The position numbers were made by a program, and so were the translations under genes. From Phytophthora sp. 'mugwort' (lineage: Eukaryota; Oomycota; Peronosporomycetes; Peronosporales; Peronosporaceae), in contig JAUCEF010000007.1 in NCBI GenBank assembly GCA_033558025.1, positions 6,572,001 to 6,636,000 on the forward strand: a stretch of DNA of 64,000 nt, read 5' to 3'. The notes under the pieces were generated by a model. That model did no database searches. It worked only from the letters and a program-made list of their open reading frames with translations, and was not told the origin of the DNA. Below are positions 13,142-24,846 of the stretch, in pieces. Within the stretch, counting starts at the first letter, position 1; the number at the start of each line of letters is the position of its first letter.

Positions 13142-13655
13142 GTGCATCAAGTATGGGTCGCGTACAGAGTAGCAGTGGCACAACTACACTTGTATCATTC
13201 TGGACGCCAGGAAGACAACAGTCGCGAAAGTTGCAAGTCTGTCACGGAAACATGGAGACACTGGTTCAAATCTTTTGGGATTATCCGTGCGCCGAAGCCG
13301 CTGGTAGAAGCTTATCAGACACTGGACCGGAGAACAATGGGAAGCCGGAAACCTCAGAGAATTCCTGGCCAATGGTGCCAACAGAAGAGCGCCAGCTATG
13401 GCCACATGCATAGGAGCACGAATCAAGGGGAAACACCCAGATGACGAGGCACAATACGTGTCCGTGTGGAAACGGATATGGCACATCAACAGCAGCGTGT
13501 TCGTCACTACCCTATGGGACCAGAGGAATCGGGTCGTGTTTAAGCAGGAAGAGATCACGGTCAAAGGAAGTGTCAAGGAATCCTGGTCGACAGGAATGCG
13601 GCAAATAACGGCGCTCGCGAAGCGGGAGCGGCGGGGTTCGGAACAAATATATTAA
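13142..13655 (+). pseudogene. LINE C-terminal (zf-RVT-like) tail
   Basis: The last coding block of the LINE has HINSSVFVTTLWDQRNRVVF near 13480-13540, matching the tail that follows the zf-RVT region in L1-like elements (typically W-x-x-RNxVVF). It ends in a basic stretch and a stop at about 13655. The upstream frame at 13153-13413 may hold the degraded cysteine/histidine motif. Confidence 0.5.
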
Positions 13656-13790
13656 GGGGCTCGACTTCTGCTATGTCAATATGCATAGGAAGACCAGCCC
13701 AGAGAGCAGTCATCAACAGTGACAAGCCCAGTACAACCACCGGACCTCATGGAGACACCGGCGTTGTTAACTAGGCTTAAAATACAAGAT

Positions 13791-14340
13791 ATCTAGCAAC
13801 TGCTAAAGGTTAAATAGAGTAATCTGCATCTCTCTCGCATTCGAATGGTTTACGTTGTCATCATATCGAATCTTAATGAATCCGTACCCAGAAATCATGT
13901 GGATAAGCCATGCAACAGAATGATTCGACGTCGCTTCTCAGATCATATTCGCGAGCTCGTGCCGTTGGATGCCTGTGTCGTCTCGACCGCCGGGCTGGAA
14001 TTAGAGTGGCCCCATCAAGGATCTCACCGCATACTCCGCCTTCTCAACCGTCAACAGCCATGTCAGGCCTATCGGGTCTTTGCGTGTCGCCATCTCGCGA
14101 CCTAGCTGACTGCGACACCGCCTCTATAAAATGTCACCATTATCGTTCGATCCAGTGAAGCTATCTATTCGAGTCGGACTCCGACCACCCTCTTCACTAT
14201 GCGCCTCTGTCGAATTCAATTCTTCAGACACTTGGAATCTACGTTAATCTATCTATCTCCTTCGAGTTCGGTTCGTAAGTACCCGTAGGTTCGCGTTCGA
14301 CCTGCGGTAGCGCAACGTTAGCATATTGCGTTTTATTGGA
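13791..14340. other. Non-coding gap between LINE and MULE
   Basis: No gene or recognisable repeat was found. There are pyrimidine-rich and ATC-rich stretches (around 14200-14260) and two overlapping short + frames with no family motif. This is probably the end of the LINE 3' region plus the flank of the MULE. Confidence 0.4.
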
Positions 14341-14374
14341 AAAGTCGTGTGAAGATGGATGCCCCAGCACAACA

Positions 14375-14635
14375 TCACCCCGGCTGGACAGCCTCTTGGT
14401 GCGGAGTAGGGCCGATCACAGGGAAAATATGTCCGCGCGTAGACCGGCCTCTGAGTGCACTACCCGAGCTTACAAATCGGAGCACTGGTAACAGCATGCC
14501 GGGGCAACGCATGTGTGCGACCTTTCTGGCCTTAATAACATGGAGGCACATGCCTGCTTTGCGCCAACACGGGCACTTGCATGTACGCCCCGCAGGGTCT
14601 ACAACCCAGCCGCCTTCTGGCATGCCTTCCCACAT
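14375..14635 (-). pseudogene. SWIM zinc finger of the MULE transposase
   Basis: The minus frame begins MWEGMPEGGWVVDPAGRTC and has CKCPCWRKAGMCLHVIKAR, which fits the SWIM pattern CxCx(n)CxH (Cys-Lys-Cys, then Cys-Leu-His). SWIM domains commonly follow the catalytic domain of MULE transposases and bind DNA. It sits about 150 bases beyond the stop of the catalytic frame, so it is no longer connected to it. Confidence 0.7.
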
Positions 14636-14787
14636 AAGAGCCTATAGTTCACTGACCAATACGAATCATTGGACGTAGGTATACAGTAGACGGTGCAACT
14701 TCAGCTTGCTCGTCGGCAGAGGTGGTACTCGTGAACTTTGACGAGACCCACACCACCACTAAACTCTTCAGGTGCACCACCTCAGCC

Positions 14788-15407
14788 TCAAGCTATTTGA
14801 GATTTCGGCGCGATTATAACACGCCATGAGTCCTTTGGATACTCTTGGTACATTGTAGAAACCCGCATTGCTGATACGTATCCGAGACACGGCAAATCCA
14901 ACCGAGAGACTAACTCGGTTGGTGTAGCTCGCTTACTGTCATTCACCAGTTTGAGCGTATAATGGTATGTCTCCAAAGGATTCCTTGCTGATCCATAGCC
15001 GGTAGGCGTGTGATAGGCTTGCCACCGAGTAAAACGTGGGCCTTCAATCCACATCTTTATCAAGTGATCCACCACATCTCGCTTCAAGCGAGGGTACAAC
15101 GCACAAGAGCCACGCCAAACCCAAACCACAAACTCACATTTCTGCAAGTATTCATTTTCTGTCGCGGCAAAGTGCAAATCGTACAGATCTCGAAAGATCT
15201 TTTTTTCTGCCTTGTAATCCCATGAAGCGTTTCCGCATCTGCACGTGTGTGCACATTCTGAGTGACCTGAAACCAGCACCTCAAAACAAAAGTGCCTCGA
15301 AGCTCGTGGTTACGCGCCTTGTACTGAGCTTTGTCATCATCCATCGTGACAAAATCAGGGGAACAGGGTACGCCAAACCCAACCAGAACCACGAGTTTGA
15401 GAAACAC
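14788..15407 (-). pseudogene. MULE transposase catalytic core, frameshifted
   Basis: Two overlapping minus frames (15407-15084 and 15279-14788) encode the central and C-terminal MULE transposase. The first gives DFVTMDDDKAQYKA and CWFQVTQNVH; the second gives the helical region ending SWRVIIAPKSQIA. The change of frame is near 15230. MULE transposases cut and paste DNA using a DDE triad; here one Asp is visible and the Glu cannot be assigned. Confidence 0.7.
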
Positions 15408-16380
15408 AAGACACCACCAGGTGTCCCGAGCTTTGGTCGAGATGTGCAGAAGTAAACAATTGGCATAGAGCTACCACTGCGATCAGATAGGCCCATGACA
15501 AAGACGGGGCATGCTGTACGCGATGTCTAGGTGCAGCAGCGTCGAAGGGGTAGAGTCGCGCTGCACGGTAACATAGCTCAGCAGCACGCCATGCACGTTA
15601 AGCCAATCCAAAACAGATTGACTGTAGACCCAGTACCAAGTGATGCATCCACAACTTCACCCACTACTTGGGTGTCGCAGAAAAACAGCAAACTATCTCA
15701 AGTCCGCTGGCAACACCACTATTGTACATTCTTTGTCGGCAAATCCCAATACCAGCTCCATGCTGTCGAGCTTGTTTATATTTCGCCACGACTATACAAA
15801 AATGGCAACTTTTCTAACTCCGGGGCTTGTCCAGAAATCCTTCCGCTGTTGATCTCTCGGCAAAGAAAAGAGTACAGGAGCTGTGCAACCATTGATGGCA
15901 CGTCTTCCATCTTGTATAAAATATACTCCTTCATTAGCGATGTAAATTCAGGATTGTTGTGAGGCGAAGGGGGGTGGGTGGGTCAATAGCAGCACAATGC
16001 TCTCCCCGCTCGTAGATTATCACATAATAATCTTCTGTGCATTTAAGTGTCTTGGAGCGATCTCGACACAAATCTTCAGCGTCTTTGCAGCGCTGCGAAA
16101 CGCATTTGGTAAGAATGCAGCGCATCTTGTGTCGATTAACGGCCAGAGAATCCTCACAGCGGTCGACATGGTTTATGGTACGGTTCAGCAAGTCATTTTT
16201 TTTCATGGACAAAGCGGGTTAAACCTGCCTCGAACGCGCTGTATTCCGTGTCATCACCAGTTTTCCATACCTCCTGCCACGGAAAATAGACGACCCGCTG
16301 ACCCCATAGCGCACAAGAAAATTGAGATTGAGAATTTGATGAAGCATAGCTTTATTATTAACTTCGTGCGAGGCTACTAG

Positions 16381-17281
16381 TAGGAGCCTCTGCTAGGCTA
16401 GTGACAACTAGCTAATTATAGTTGTGAAATCCTGCTTTGTCCGTTTTTCTTTCCTGTTTTGAAGTGAGTGTCCGTTCCATAACACTGGTGATGATCTGAC
16501 TCTTTAAAGTGCTGACAACCAAATCAGTTAGTGGTAAGCTCAATTTTAGTAGTAAAAAGACGGCCCTCGTCTGATAAGGAGCCGAATTTCCCAATAATCT
16601 GCATCTCACCTCAAACTTGTTGCCGTTGTCGGTGGTGTAGTCGTCCACGACCGTCGCCACGGTGTCATGACCAAATTTTCACACACGCAGGAACAAGATC
16701 CCACATCCGCTGCCCCCTGAAGATACCAGTGTCCTTTGTTTTGGTCATGAACTTGTGACAAGGTACAACGTAATCCTTCTGGCCTGGGGTCAGCTCCTGC
16801 CGCAGGGTTTTGGACCCCGACATGTTTGTGAGAAGGTAGAAGTTGCAATGGATGCACTACGCACAAAGACGGGGGGGGCACATTGCCGTAGTCTCCATTG
16901 TTCGATCCGATAAGTACTCGAAGATCTATGCCAGAATATGTGGGCCATTCAAATGTTTTGGTAACGTTCTTAATGACGAGTCGTACGTGACGTGCAGTTT
17001 TACAGGCCGTATGGTACCTGTAAGAAGAGGGCGAAAATGAACCAAAATGTGGGAATCGAAGAAACGAGAAAATCCGGTCTTTCCAATACAACTACGTAAC
17101 TAGCACCATTAAAAAGCTTAGTATTCAAATCTATGGTTGTGCTGCTCGCACGACGATGCGGTCGATTTCCATCGCTTTTCTAACGCGGCAACAAAACGCC
17201 TCCACTGTGTGGTCTCTTCGGATTTTCAGATTTTCGATAAAACCTTTGCGGATGATCTTGCGCCACACTATAATCATATTC
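16381..17281. other. Unassigned sequence
   Basis: A 161-residue minus frame (17091-16606) is present but matches no family I know; its composition is mixed with runs of proline and serine. A short poly-G run occurs at about 16870. This region may be the non-coding arm of the MULE or another decayed element. Confidence 0.35.
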
Positions 17282-17354
17282 GCTTTAGTGTCTTAGTGAC
17301 ATATGTGATCACATGCGAGTCATGTGATCGCATATGTCACTAAGACACTAAAGC
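17282..17354. repeat. Near-perfect inverted repeat (hairpin), 34-bp arms
   Basis: The left arm begins GCTTTAGTGTCTTAGTGACA (17282 onward) and the right arm, 17321-17354, is its reverse complement with a single mismatch. The loop is five bases (CGAGT, 17316-17320). Such a long fold-back could be the head-to-head remains of two transposon ends, a miniature fold-back element, or a small-RNA precursor. No gene lies within 1 kb on either side. Confidence 0.95.
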
Positions 17355-18818
17355 CGATCTACCCAGCTGACAGCATTTGGACGGGGTGGAAACGGTCAAG
17401 GACGATGAGCATCGACCGATGTCCTACAACGGTTTGAGCTAAGCTCTTCCCCGGACAAGGCAGTGAAGGAGCGACATGCGCGGCGGCTCTCCATTGTGAA
17501 TATTCAATTCTCCCTATCAGAACGATCCGAGGGAGGGAGAAGTGCATCGTACAACTCTTTGCGGCTTCAAATTCTCTAAATCTGGGAAATATTGGTCTAA
17601 AACTCCTAACAGCCGTACAACCAGGACGACGATATTGGCATGGTTACAGGCAACATGCATCCGAGTCATGCATGTTATAGCGACTGCGGCATGCAGTTTA
17701 CAAAATTCGTCGCATGCTATGAGCAAAATAACAAATCCACAACCCAATTCCCGGAATTTTTTTGTTTTGGATTCCCACCGTTTTGTGGTCTCTTCTTACA
17801 GGCACGCCCTGTTAAATTGCAATATGTTGTCATGTGACAATCTTGTATTGCAAAGTAATATTGCATTATTCGTAGGATGATCTGAAGAGCGAGTCATTCT
17901 CGAAGCACTCATGTTCCTCAAGGGAGTTCAGGGACTCGAGGCTTGTGGCGAACGCGATCAGGATGTCCACAAAGACGACAGACTCCAAGTCCTAGACTGA
18001 AGCGCTACAGTTAGTTGGAATATATTTCTTACATGCAATTGATCATTTGGATTTTACTCTGCGGTGCAGTCTTACATATTGGTTAAAAAATTTCTGGCGG
18101 AACCCAATGCTTGCCTTAAGTCATCCTGGAACTACAACAGAATCTGTCAAGTCGAGAAAAAAAGCAGTCGATCGTGGTCTTAATCTCGTCGTGGTGCTAC
18201 CTTGAAATCTGTGATCGTGTGTAATACCGGTAAGTCCGCGACGTCGTCGCCGATGTACACTGCCACGCAATTAAGTTTTTCCAGATCTCTCATCATCAGA
18301 ACTCGTCGTGGGATGGATGCGCGAGGCTTTGATTTCATGTAGTCGCTATGTCTATCCTCGTTTCGGATCACCGCCGTCACTTGATAGCGCTGCTGTACGT
18401 GAGAGTTAACTGCCGAACCATTGACGTAACGTTGGCAACCGACCTGTCCCTCGTCTTGTCGCCAGCCCAGACACTGGGAGACAACTAAAGCTAAGCGCAC
18501 ATGTTTCGACGGTCGTCGCGGGGTACTGTTATGCGAAGTTATTAACTACCAGGCGCTCGATTCGTATCCAAAAGCTATTTGTAAGAAAACAGTTAGAAAC
18601 GACTTCGCATGAAAATCGTCAGAACAGTCGGGAGCAGCCAATTGTGGATCGGCCCATCAACTGCGATACAAGCCCACGCCACCAGCTTTTGGCTAGCAAC
18701 GCACGTAAGGATACATGAACCCAATAGAATATTCAAGCTCAACTCCACTTAACGTATATTACACTTATCTTACACAATGACGTACACAACATTTTAAAGC
18801 TTTACGGCATCCTTCACA
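17355..18818. other. Unassigned sequence downstream of the hairpin
   Basis: Only short frames of 60-110 residues were seen. The minus frame at 18500-18180 includes LNCVAVYIGDDVADLPVLH, which looks protein-like but is not recognised. AT-rich DNA lies at 17740-17880 and 18000-18120. The last 300 bases should contain the 3' untranslated region of the bZIP gene that ends at 18819. Confidence 0.35.
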
Positions 18819-20273
18819 TCACCTCCCCCCGGCGACATTTACCTTCGTGGTGGATGAATCAGACGTGAGCAGGGACCTCTCCACAACTTCATGAATCAAC
18901 CGGAAACTTTGGCGGTAACAATACTCGATGAGATTCGTCATCTCCCCAATATACCTTTGAGCCTCCTGCGCGGACTGGAACTCTCCCACTTCAGGCGTCA
19001 GCTGAATAGTCAATCGATTCAAGCAACTTTGGTCAAAGTTGCTCGAACTGCTCGCACCTGCGTTGACTCCACGATACAAGTCGAAAGTCGAGCAGGAACT
19101 CCAACCTTTTTCTCGGAGCCGCACGAAAACGGCGCCATCGATCTCGACGTAGCTGCTCCAAACGAATATAACGCGATCCTTTTCAATGTGACGCACGAAA
19201 ACAGCTCGTTTCGTAATGTTGATTCGACGCGACTCGGGGAGCTCGATCGTCTGGCGAAACACAATATTGGAGTGGTCGCGATTAAGGATCTGCGCCTGGG
19301 TCTGCTTCACGACAGCACCGTTATGCAGACAGTTCCAGAGCGCATGGTGCAATGACGGCATCGAGAAAGGCAGGAGACGAGTCTCCTCGTACCGGAATCT
19401 GATGCCATTGGATTCGCGCCTGAAATCGAACCCGCCGCGGAGCTGGTGGAGAACATTCGCGAGTCCCTTCGTCGTCAGCATCGTGTTCACCTCTGTGAGC
19501 TGGTTCTCCACACCGCCATTTAGCCCCGCGAAGATGTCGTGGTCCGTTATATTAATCGCGCGAGGCAATCCGACGCTACTCATCCCCGTCTCTTTCTGAT
19601 ACTGACGGATAGTAGCTTCCAGGAAATGCGCCACCTGCAACTGACCTAGCAAACGATTGCGAAGCGTATTATTCTCGGCGATGGAGCTGTTAACCCCGTG
19701 CTTCTGTCGTGCCGCGACCTCCTTCCAACTCGAGAAGCCCATCTTAGCGGCAAGTGCCGTTTCCTGGTCTACCGTGGTCAGCGAGTCCACGTTCGCTTTG
19801 CTCAGTGTCGCCAGCTGCTCCTGTAGCTCAACGATCTTCGCGCGCAAGTACGCCAGCTCATGCTTCGGACGCCTGCGGTTGCGTCGCTTACACGTCGAGT
19901 GCGGCCTCAAGCGTCTGTCGACTTTCTTTGGAGACGAGGGCGCCTGCTGTTCACGTTGTCGGACTGGAGACCCCATGGCTAAAACACTCTCGCCAGCCTC
20001 CTCAGACAGCGGCATGACCCTGTTTTGTTGCTCCGAAGATAATAGTTGCTGAAAATCTAGCGAGAGGAGCATAGAGTCGATGGTCTCGTCCATCAAGTCT
20101 GCTTCGCTCGGCTTCGTTGGATTTCCAGACCCGATAACGACTGGGTAACTCGAAACGTGAGACGGGGACGTCACGTCCTCTGAGAAGAAGCCCAGAGCTT
20201 CCATTAGGTCGTCGTCCATGGTTGGTGAGGCCGTTGGCACTTGCATGCCGCTTGCCGAACTGCTGAAATTCAC
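18819..20273 (-). CDS. M96 mating-specific-like bZIP protein
   Basis: This intact 484-residue, single-exon gene encodes an oomycete M96-type protein, a large family of bZIP-like regulators first noted in mating-induced Phytophthora transcripts. Residues 1-118 are acidic and Ser/Pro rich, fitting an activation region. A basic segment at about 119-137 (DRRLRPHSTCKRRNRRRPK) is followed by a leucine-zipper-like coiled coil at 138-160 (ELAYLRAKIVELQEQLATL). Family features continue with WKEVAARQ near 183 and LRNRLLGQLQVAHFLEATI near 204-222. The C-terminal 250 residues form a START-like domain seen in relatives. The first Met is used; no upstream in-frame extension was seen. It probably acts in the nucleus. 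The exact target and the mating role are inferred from family only. Confidence 0.85.
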   Translation of the reverse strand: MNFSSSASGMQVPTASPTMDDDLMEALGFFSEDVTSPSHVSSYPVVIGSGNPTKPSEADLMDETIDSMLLSLDFQQLLSSEQQNRVMPLSEEAGESVLAMGSPVRQREQQAPSSPKKVDRRLRPHSTCKRRNRRRPKHELAYLRAKIVELQEQLATLSKANVDSLTTVDQETALAAKMGFSSWKEVAARQKHGVNSSIAENNTLRNRLLGQLQVAHFLEATIRQYQKETGMSSVGLPRAINITDHDIFAGLNGGVENQLTEVNTMLTTKGLANVLHQLRGGFDFRRESNGIRFRYEETRLLPFSMPSLHHALWNCLHNGAVVKQTQAQILNRDHSNIVFRQTIELPESRRINITKRAVFVRHIEKDRVIFVWSSYVEIDGAVFVRLREKGWSSCSTFDLYRGVNAGASSSSNFDQSCLNRLTIQLTPEVGEFQSAQEAQRYIGEMTNLIEYCYRQSFRLIHEVVERSLLTSDSSTTKVNVAGGR

Positions 20274-20289
20274 GAATGGACTGGGTTGC

Positions 20290-22120
20290 CTATATCATCC
20301 ACGAGGATTGTGCGATCACGCGATCTCGGTATGGTAGAGCGTGGCGATAAGGTTCGCTCGCATGGGACAGCAGCAGATGGTCGAAACCCCGCAAATCACG
20401 GAAAGACGGGAAGAAAAAAGCCGCGGACCTTGTCCGGCCTCAAGCGCAAGGTGACGATTGTCCTGCATCTCGCAGTGCAAACCCTCGACTCGTGGCTGAA
20501 GTCGGTGGAACGACGTGCTGCCTCAGAGCGGAAATTTGTTGGAACGTACGTTTTGCTGTAATGTGCAGTACAAAATCGGCTGGTCCAACGGATTACAGAA
20601 GTCACTATTTTAACCGACCACTTCACAACGGAAAGCTTGACAAAATTTTCATGCTCCACCCGGCTTGCTCCGAACTCGACGATGGTTGACTGATCCCGCA
20701 AGCGATATTGTGGTGCTCAAAGTTGTGCATTTGTCCGGGTATTCAACTCGTTGAGCCGGCACTACGAACGGTTCGCTTTAACTGCGCGAACGAGGTCAGG
20801 TTCGTCATGGAGAAGATTTTTTTCGTTCATGCGATACCCTAACTTCTGCCACGTGATGCTTCGTCTGAACGACACCTCTGGATTTCTTCCAGCGATTGAA
20901 GAACTGAAAACGAGCGAGCCAGTCATGAGTCGTCACAACTCATGATCCAAGTGTCGTCGACGGCCTACTACTTCCACTGCAATCCCGTTTGGTGACGTCG
21001 TTCCGCTGCCAGAGTGAGATGACGTTACTGATAGCCGATGTCCCGTCGATGGCTTGGATAAACTGAATCTGCTGCCACAAGTGCCGGAACCCGTACCAGC
21101 TGCCAGAATTGTTACGAGCATGAATGTTGTGCTCGTGTTGAGGTTGATATACGTACATAGTTGCGCTACGGTTATTTATCGCAACCTCCGCATGACTGCG
21201 TATTGGCTTATTGAAGGTCGTCATCGACAATTTCCTACCTTTAAATTTAAGATGACTCAAAGTGGGTCACCACACGTTGTTTGCCAAATGTCCACACGCG
21301 TAGACGAGCCATTATGTGCACCTTACGACTCGTAATATATATGATACGAGACTAGAGAGAGAACCTTATAAAAAAAAAAATGGAAAACAGAGTAGGATGT
21401 AGAGAAACAAAGAGAGGGCTAGGGCAGTGTTGCCACAAAAAATATTTAAATATTTTTTTATCTCGAATAATACGATCGAATTATTTACCGCATTTCGCAT
21501 GCAGAGCTGCAGGCTGCAAAACAAAACAAAAAAGATTGTAAAAAAAAAATCATGAAGCCTGCAGCTGGTTAAGGGCCACACACTATTATCAACCAGTCAC
21601 AATACATTATTTCAACTCGGAGAAAACGCATGTGGAAGGTACACATATATTTTACCGGTTTTACAGGTAATTTTTACACAAAGATGAGCCACCAGTTTCA
21701 ATGGCGCAGCCGCGACCGAAGGGAGGATCAAGCCGCGGTGGCGCGGGTCGACATTGTCCAGCGGTGTAAGGTCATCGCAAAGTCACAAGAAGCTTGCTGT
21801 TATATACTATCTAGCGAACGGTGCACAGATGCGAGTCGCGCACTTTTATCCTAACCTTGCCTCCTCTGCCTACAACTACAAACGCTCGAACATCTACCGC
21901 TGGACACGCAGTCGTGCCGTCTTGGAGGTGATCTAGATGAAGGCGACCATAAGAAGGTGCGCTGAGCGGGCGTGGGGACGATCCTGTTGCAGGACAGCGA
22001 GTCCAAGATCGCAGAATGGGTACACCGACGGACAGAACGCAACTGCAGATAAAACTAACTGCCAGTCAACGTAAAACGAGATTGCATGATAAAAGACGAT
22101 GTGCCTTACCTATTTTATTA
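20290..22120. other. Upstream flank of the bZIP gene and AT-rich unassigned sequence
   Basis: The first few hundred bases are the presumptive 5' region of the minus-strand bZIP gene; I could not pick out a confident initiator. The rest holds no recognised gene. There are homopolymer A runs at about 21369-21380 and 21540-21550. Frames at 20933-21260 (minus) and 21630-21936 (+) are short; the latter may be transposon debris next to the pogo-like element. Confidence 0.35.
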
Positions 22121-22339
22121 ACCAATCAATCACTCAAAAGCTTGGTTCTATTCGTCCAGAGAGCCGCTAATTCTGTGCCAGTCACTTCGTAAAATGGAGG
22201 CAGCCGTCGAGACCCCCTCAGAGCCCGACTCGGCGCTGCCCCCTTCCCCCGGAGCTCTCGACAGCCGACTCGGCGCTGCAGCGCGCAGAGGAGTCTGCCA
22301 TTGCGCTCCTCGTTGACGAGACGTTTTCCCAGTCTACAC

Positions 22340-23640
22340 AACGTCGAATGCATTACTCTACGAAGCAGAAACGGCATGCACTTATAGCAATAGAAGGTCT
22401 CAGTCAGCGCGAAGCAAGGCCGCAAAAAATCCGCGATGGGCGTTCAGTGGATGGCGGAAGAAGAAGGAGGACATATTTGCGTTCAGAGGCAGCGAGAAGA
22501 CGCTTTCCCGAGCGCCTGGCGCCCCGAGATCGTCCCCTTTAAAGTGGAGCTCATCACATTCATGAAGGACACTCGTCGTGAGAGCCGGCCCCTCACCACT
22601 GCCATCATGGTTTCCTACATTCGTGACGAGCACTCGGCGTGGCTGGAGGACTACACCAAGGGAAAGAAGGACACATTCACGGCATACGAATCTTTGTTTA
22701 GGCTGCTACGCCGTTTTCGCATACCGACACGGCTTCGTGCAGCGTACTCCGCACGGCTTGAAGGTAACAATTATACTATAAAGCGACTGCTATAGAACTG
22801 ATGTGTAACTGACAAATTTTGTTGTGCTGTATTGCTTTCTATAGGAAAAACTCCAAGCTTTAGAAGCTGTTCGAGACGAGTTTGCTCTATTTGTTTAGGC
22901 CAATTAGCGGTTATAATGCCAGCGAGGTATTTAACTGCGACGAACAGGGATTTACTTTGACGCACCACCGGGCAAGATATTATCGGAAAGGGGCCAATCG
23001 TCTGCAATAACCGTCCAGCAGAAGCATTCTGCCAGATTGATTGCTCTTTGCACTATTTGCGGTGATGGTGTGAAGCTCCCACTGCTTCTTATTGTGCGCG
23101 GGGAGCAAAACAGCATCATCGAGAAGGAAGAACAGCCGACTTACCCTGAAGGTACGTTGCATTACTTTGAGGACTTTTGATAACTATAGCTGGCTGACTG
23201 TACTATTTTTAAGCCATGTTTATACTGTTCAGACTAAGGCCTGGATGGACGCACGGGTGCGGAAGTTCTACTTACGCTCCCTGCTGCAGCAACATATCAC
23301 AAGGCAATATCTACTGCTTGTTGATAACTTAGAGTGTCACGTATCTGGTGAATCTGAGGCAATTGTCTCGGAAGAGCTCATGGCAATGCTCCAGCCATTG
23401 CCAAGAAACTCTACCTCTGTATGCCAACTATTAGATGTAGGCATCATGGGGCCTTTGAAGGCGAAGCTGAAGGCTTCGTCGTTGACCGAAAAGCTACCGC
23501 TACAACTGCAAAGGAAAAACTCATAGCGACGATAAAGCGTGTAATTTCGGCCTGGGAATTTATCGAGGCCGACACAATCACGAAAGCGTTTAACAAGGCG
23601 CTCAAAACCAACTATAAAAATACAGCTGCCTCTTCGTAAT
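22340..23640 (+). mobile_element. DDE transposon (pogo/CENP-B superfamily), decayed copy A
   Basis: On the + strand an N-terminal helix-turn-helix begins YSTKQKRHALIAIEGLSQREA at about 22355. Then follow FKVELITFMKDTRRES and SYIRDEHSAWLEDY (22530-22650), the catalytic start FNCDE then YFDAPPGKILSERG (about 22930-22990, one base shift between), and a second catalytic block LLVDNLECHVS near 23310. It ends with NSTSVCQLLDVGIMGPLKAKL (about 23405-23475). Two stretches look like introns: GTAACAATT to TTTCTATAG at about 22763-22843, and GTACGTTGC to CTGTTCAG at about 23152-23232. Frameshifts mean it is inactive. No terminal repeats were found. Confidence 0.7.
23092..23526 (+). pseudogene. DDE_1 transposase catalytic C-terminal half (copy A)
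   Basis: This 144-residue frame holds the best preserved piece of copy A. It includes AWMDARVRKFYLRSLLQQH, then the second catalytic Asp motif LLLVDNLECH, and LLDVGIMGPLKAKL, which corresponds to the third acidic residue block (QPLDVGI-x-x-LK in relatives; here Q-L-L-D). These motifs define the DDE_1 superfamily of transposases that cut at TA dinucleotides. The first about 40 residues of the frame, up to AWMDARV, are probably intron sequence. Confidence 0.7.
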
Positions 23641-24239
23641 CATTGCTGTTGCAAATCTTGGAAATAAAAACGATGTCGCTACCTGACAGCTGTTTCCACA
23701 ATGTAAGGGTGGCAGTTGCATTCTGTCTGTCGGTGTACGAGCTTCGCAGTGACGGCATTCCCGTCTCCAGATGATGCTGACTGAGAAGACGCTAGAAGTG
23801 GCTGGGGAGACAGGCGATAAAGTGGGTGGTGGCTTTAAGCATTGCTTCAAGTTCAGTCTGCGTTGTCTTACGCGACAGAGCCAGTTTAGCCCCGCCAACA
23901 TCAATACTTTGATCGCTGCCGACTTTACTGCGCTGGTGAAGGCGACAGTTCGTAACCTCGGAATAAAATGCGTATGTAACGCCCATCAAACAGGTACATG
24001 TATTATATCATTTAACTGCATTTCATTGAAATTAACGCGCAAGTAACACCTCTATTTGGATCTGGGTTATATTACATGCACCGGTGTTCTTCGAGTACGT
24101 AAAAGAAAAAACGCTGAACAAACGTGGCCAAAAATGGGCGTGTTGGTGAAATGCAACGGGGCGTCCAAGGAGCGCAAACGTGATGCTGTTGGGTGACAGC
24201 GACGGCAATCGGCTATACACCTTTTGTCGTGTTTAAAGT

Positions 24240-24770
24240 GAAGCCATCAAAGGACACAGTGATTCAAGAAGAGAACAACCTACGGCGCTATGGTTTTGGC
24301 TATCGAAACTGGCAGGGCGTGTGCCGCATTCGACAATCCACCGGCTCGAAGTTACGGTAATTGTAAAGGTATGTTTGCTGAGCTATTATATTTTCCGTTG
24401 AAGTTAACTGTTGCATTTATGAAGTATCAATTTGCTAGCCACGACCCACAAGAACCGATCTTGCTTATATGGGAAGATTTTTGTTGGTATTGGACAGAGA
24501 AGGTCATTGCATATGCCACGTCAATCAGCCTTGTGCTTCTAAAACTTCCGCTCCACGTTACGCCTGTCTCACCGCCTGCGATCGTCGCGTGGAATTCCCG
24601 CTCAAGTGCAGGCTTCGGCAGTGCTGGCACACAGACATGCAGGCACAAATATGAGCACCGCGAGCACCAGGCAAGGTGTTCAAGCTGAGAAGCCTAATCG
24701 CGCAAAATATTGTGGCTGGATGATGCAGTCGTGGAACCAGCTCTTTACGGACACAATGTCTCGTGCCAAT
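24240..24770 (+). mobile_element. DDE transposon fragment (pogo-like), copy B
   Basis: The + frame at 24290-24688 contains EPILLIWEDFCWYWTEKVIAY then SISLVLLKLPLHVTPVSPPAIVAWN, a degraded match to the catalytic Asp and following strand of the pogo-like family also present at 25.8-26.6 and 59.6-61.3 kb. Copy B lacks the N-terminal part. A stretch upstream at 23771-24046 may be another piece of it. Confidence 0.6.
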
Positions 24771-24846
24771 GGTATTGCTGCCAAGCCCCACTGCATTGCA
24801 TCTGCATACCTAATTGCGGATTTTGAGAATCTGTGGCTGCTCGAAG

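Larger units (their letters stand above)
4600..13790 (+). mobile_element. Degenerate LINE (non-LTR retrotransposon), about 9 kb
   Basis: A long + strand non-LTR element can be followed by ordered domains, although nearly every block is in a different frame. It has an ORF1-like region with a CCHC zinc knuckle (6296-6337), an OTU-like cysteine protease remnant (7700-8333), an APE-type endonuclease (about 9500-10200), a reverse transcriptase (10442-11690 and beyond) and a C-terminal tail with a WDQRNRVVF motif (13142-13655). The order is that of L1-like elements. Many stops and frameshifts show it is inactive. There is no clear poly-A tail; the boundaries given are estimates from where recognisable coding similarity stops. 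Confidence 0.8.
14375..16300 (-). mobile_element. MULE (Mutator-like) transposon, decayed
   Basis: Read on the minus strand from about 16300 down, this is a Mutator-like transposase. An N-terminal part at 16212-15934 is followed by the MULE catalytic domain: MGLSDRSG near 15490, then FVTMDDDKAQYKA at about 15350 (second catalytic Asp region) and LRCWFQVTQNVH at about 15280 (the C-x-FH signature, here with Gln replacing His). Next come RFTRWQAYHTPTGYG and RNPLETYH (about 15030-14960), the conserved helix after the catalytic core. A SWIM zinc finger at 14635-14375 closes the protein. At least three frames are used, so the copy is non-functional. I found no terminal inverted repeats. Confidence 0.75.

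Noticed and set aside
15965..15985. G-quadruplex candidate GGGGGGTGGGTGGG
   Set aside because: Only three clear G-runs; a fourth would require splitting the six-base run with no loop.
18891..20052. Three + strand ORFs of 127-154 residues at the bZIP locus
   Set aside because: Antisense to an intact 484-residue gene with recognised features.
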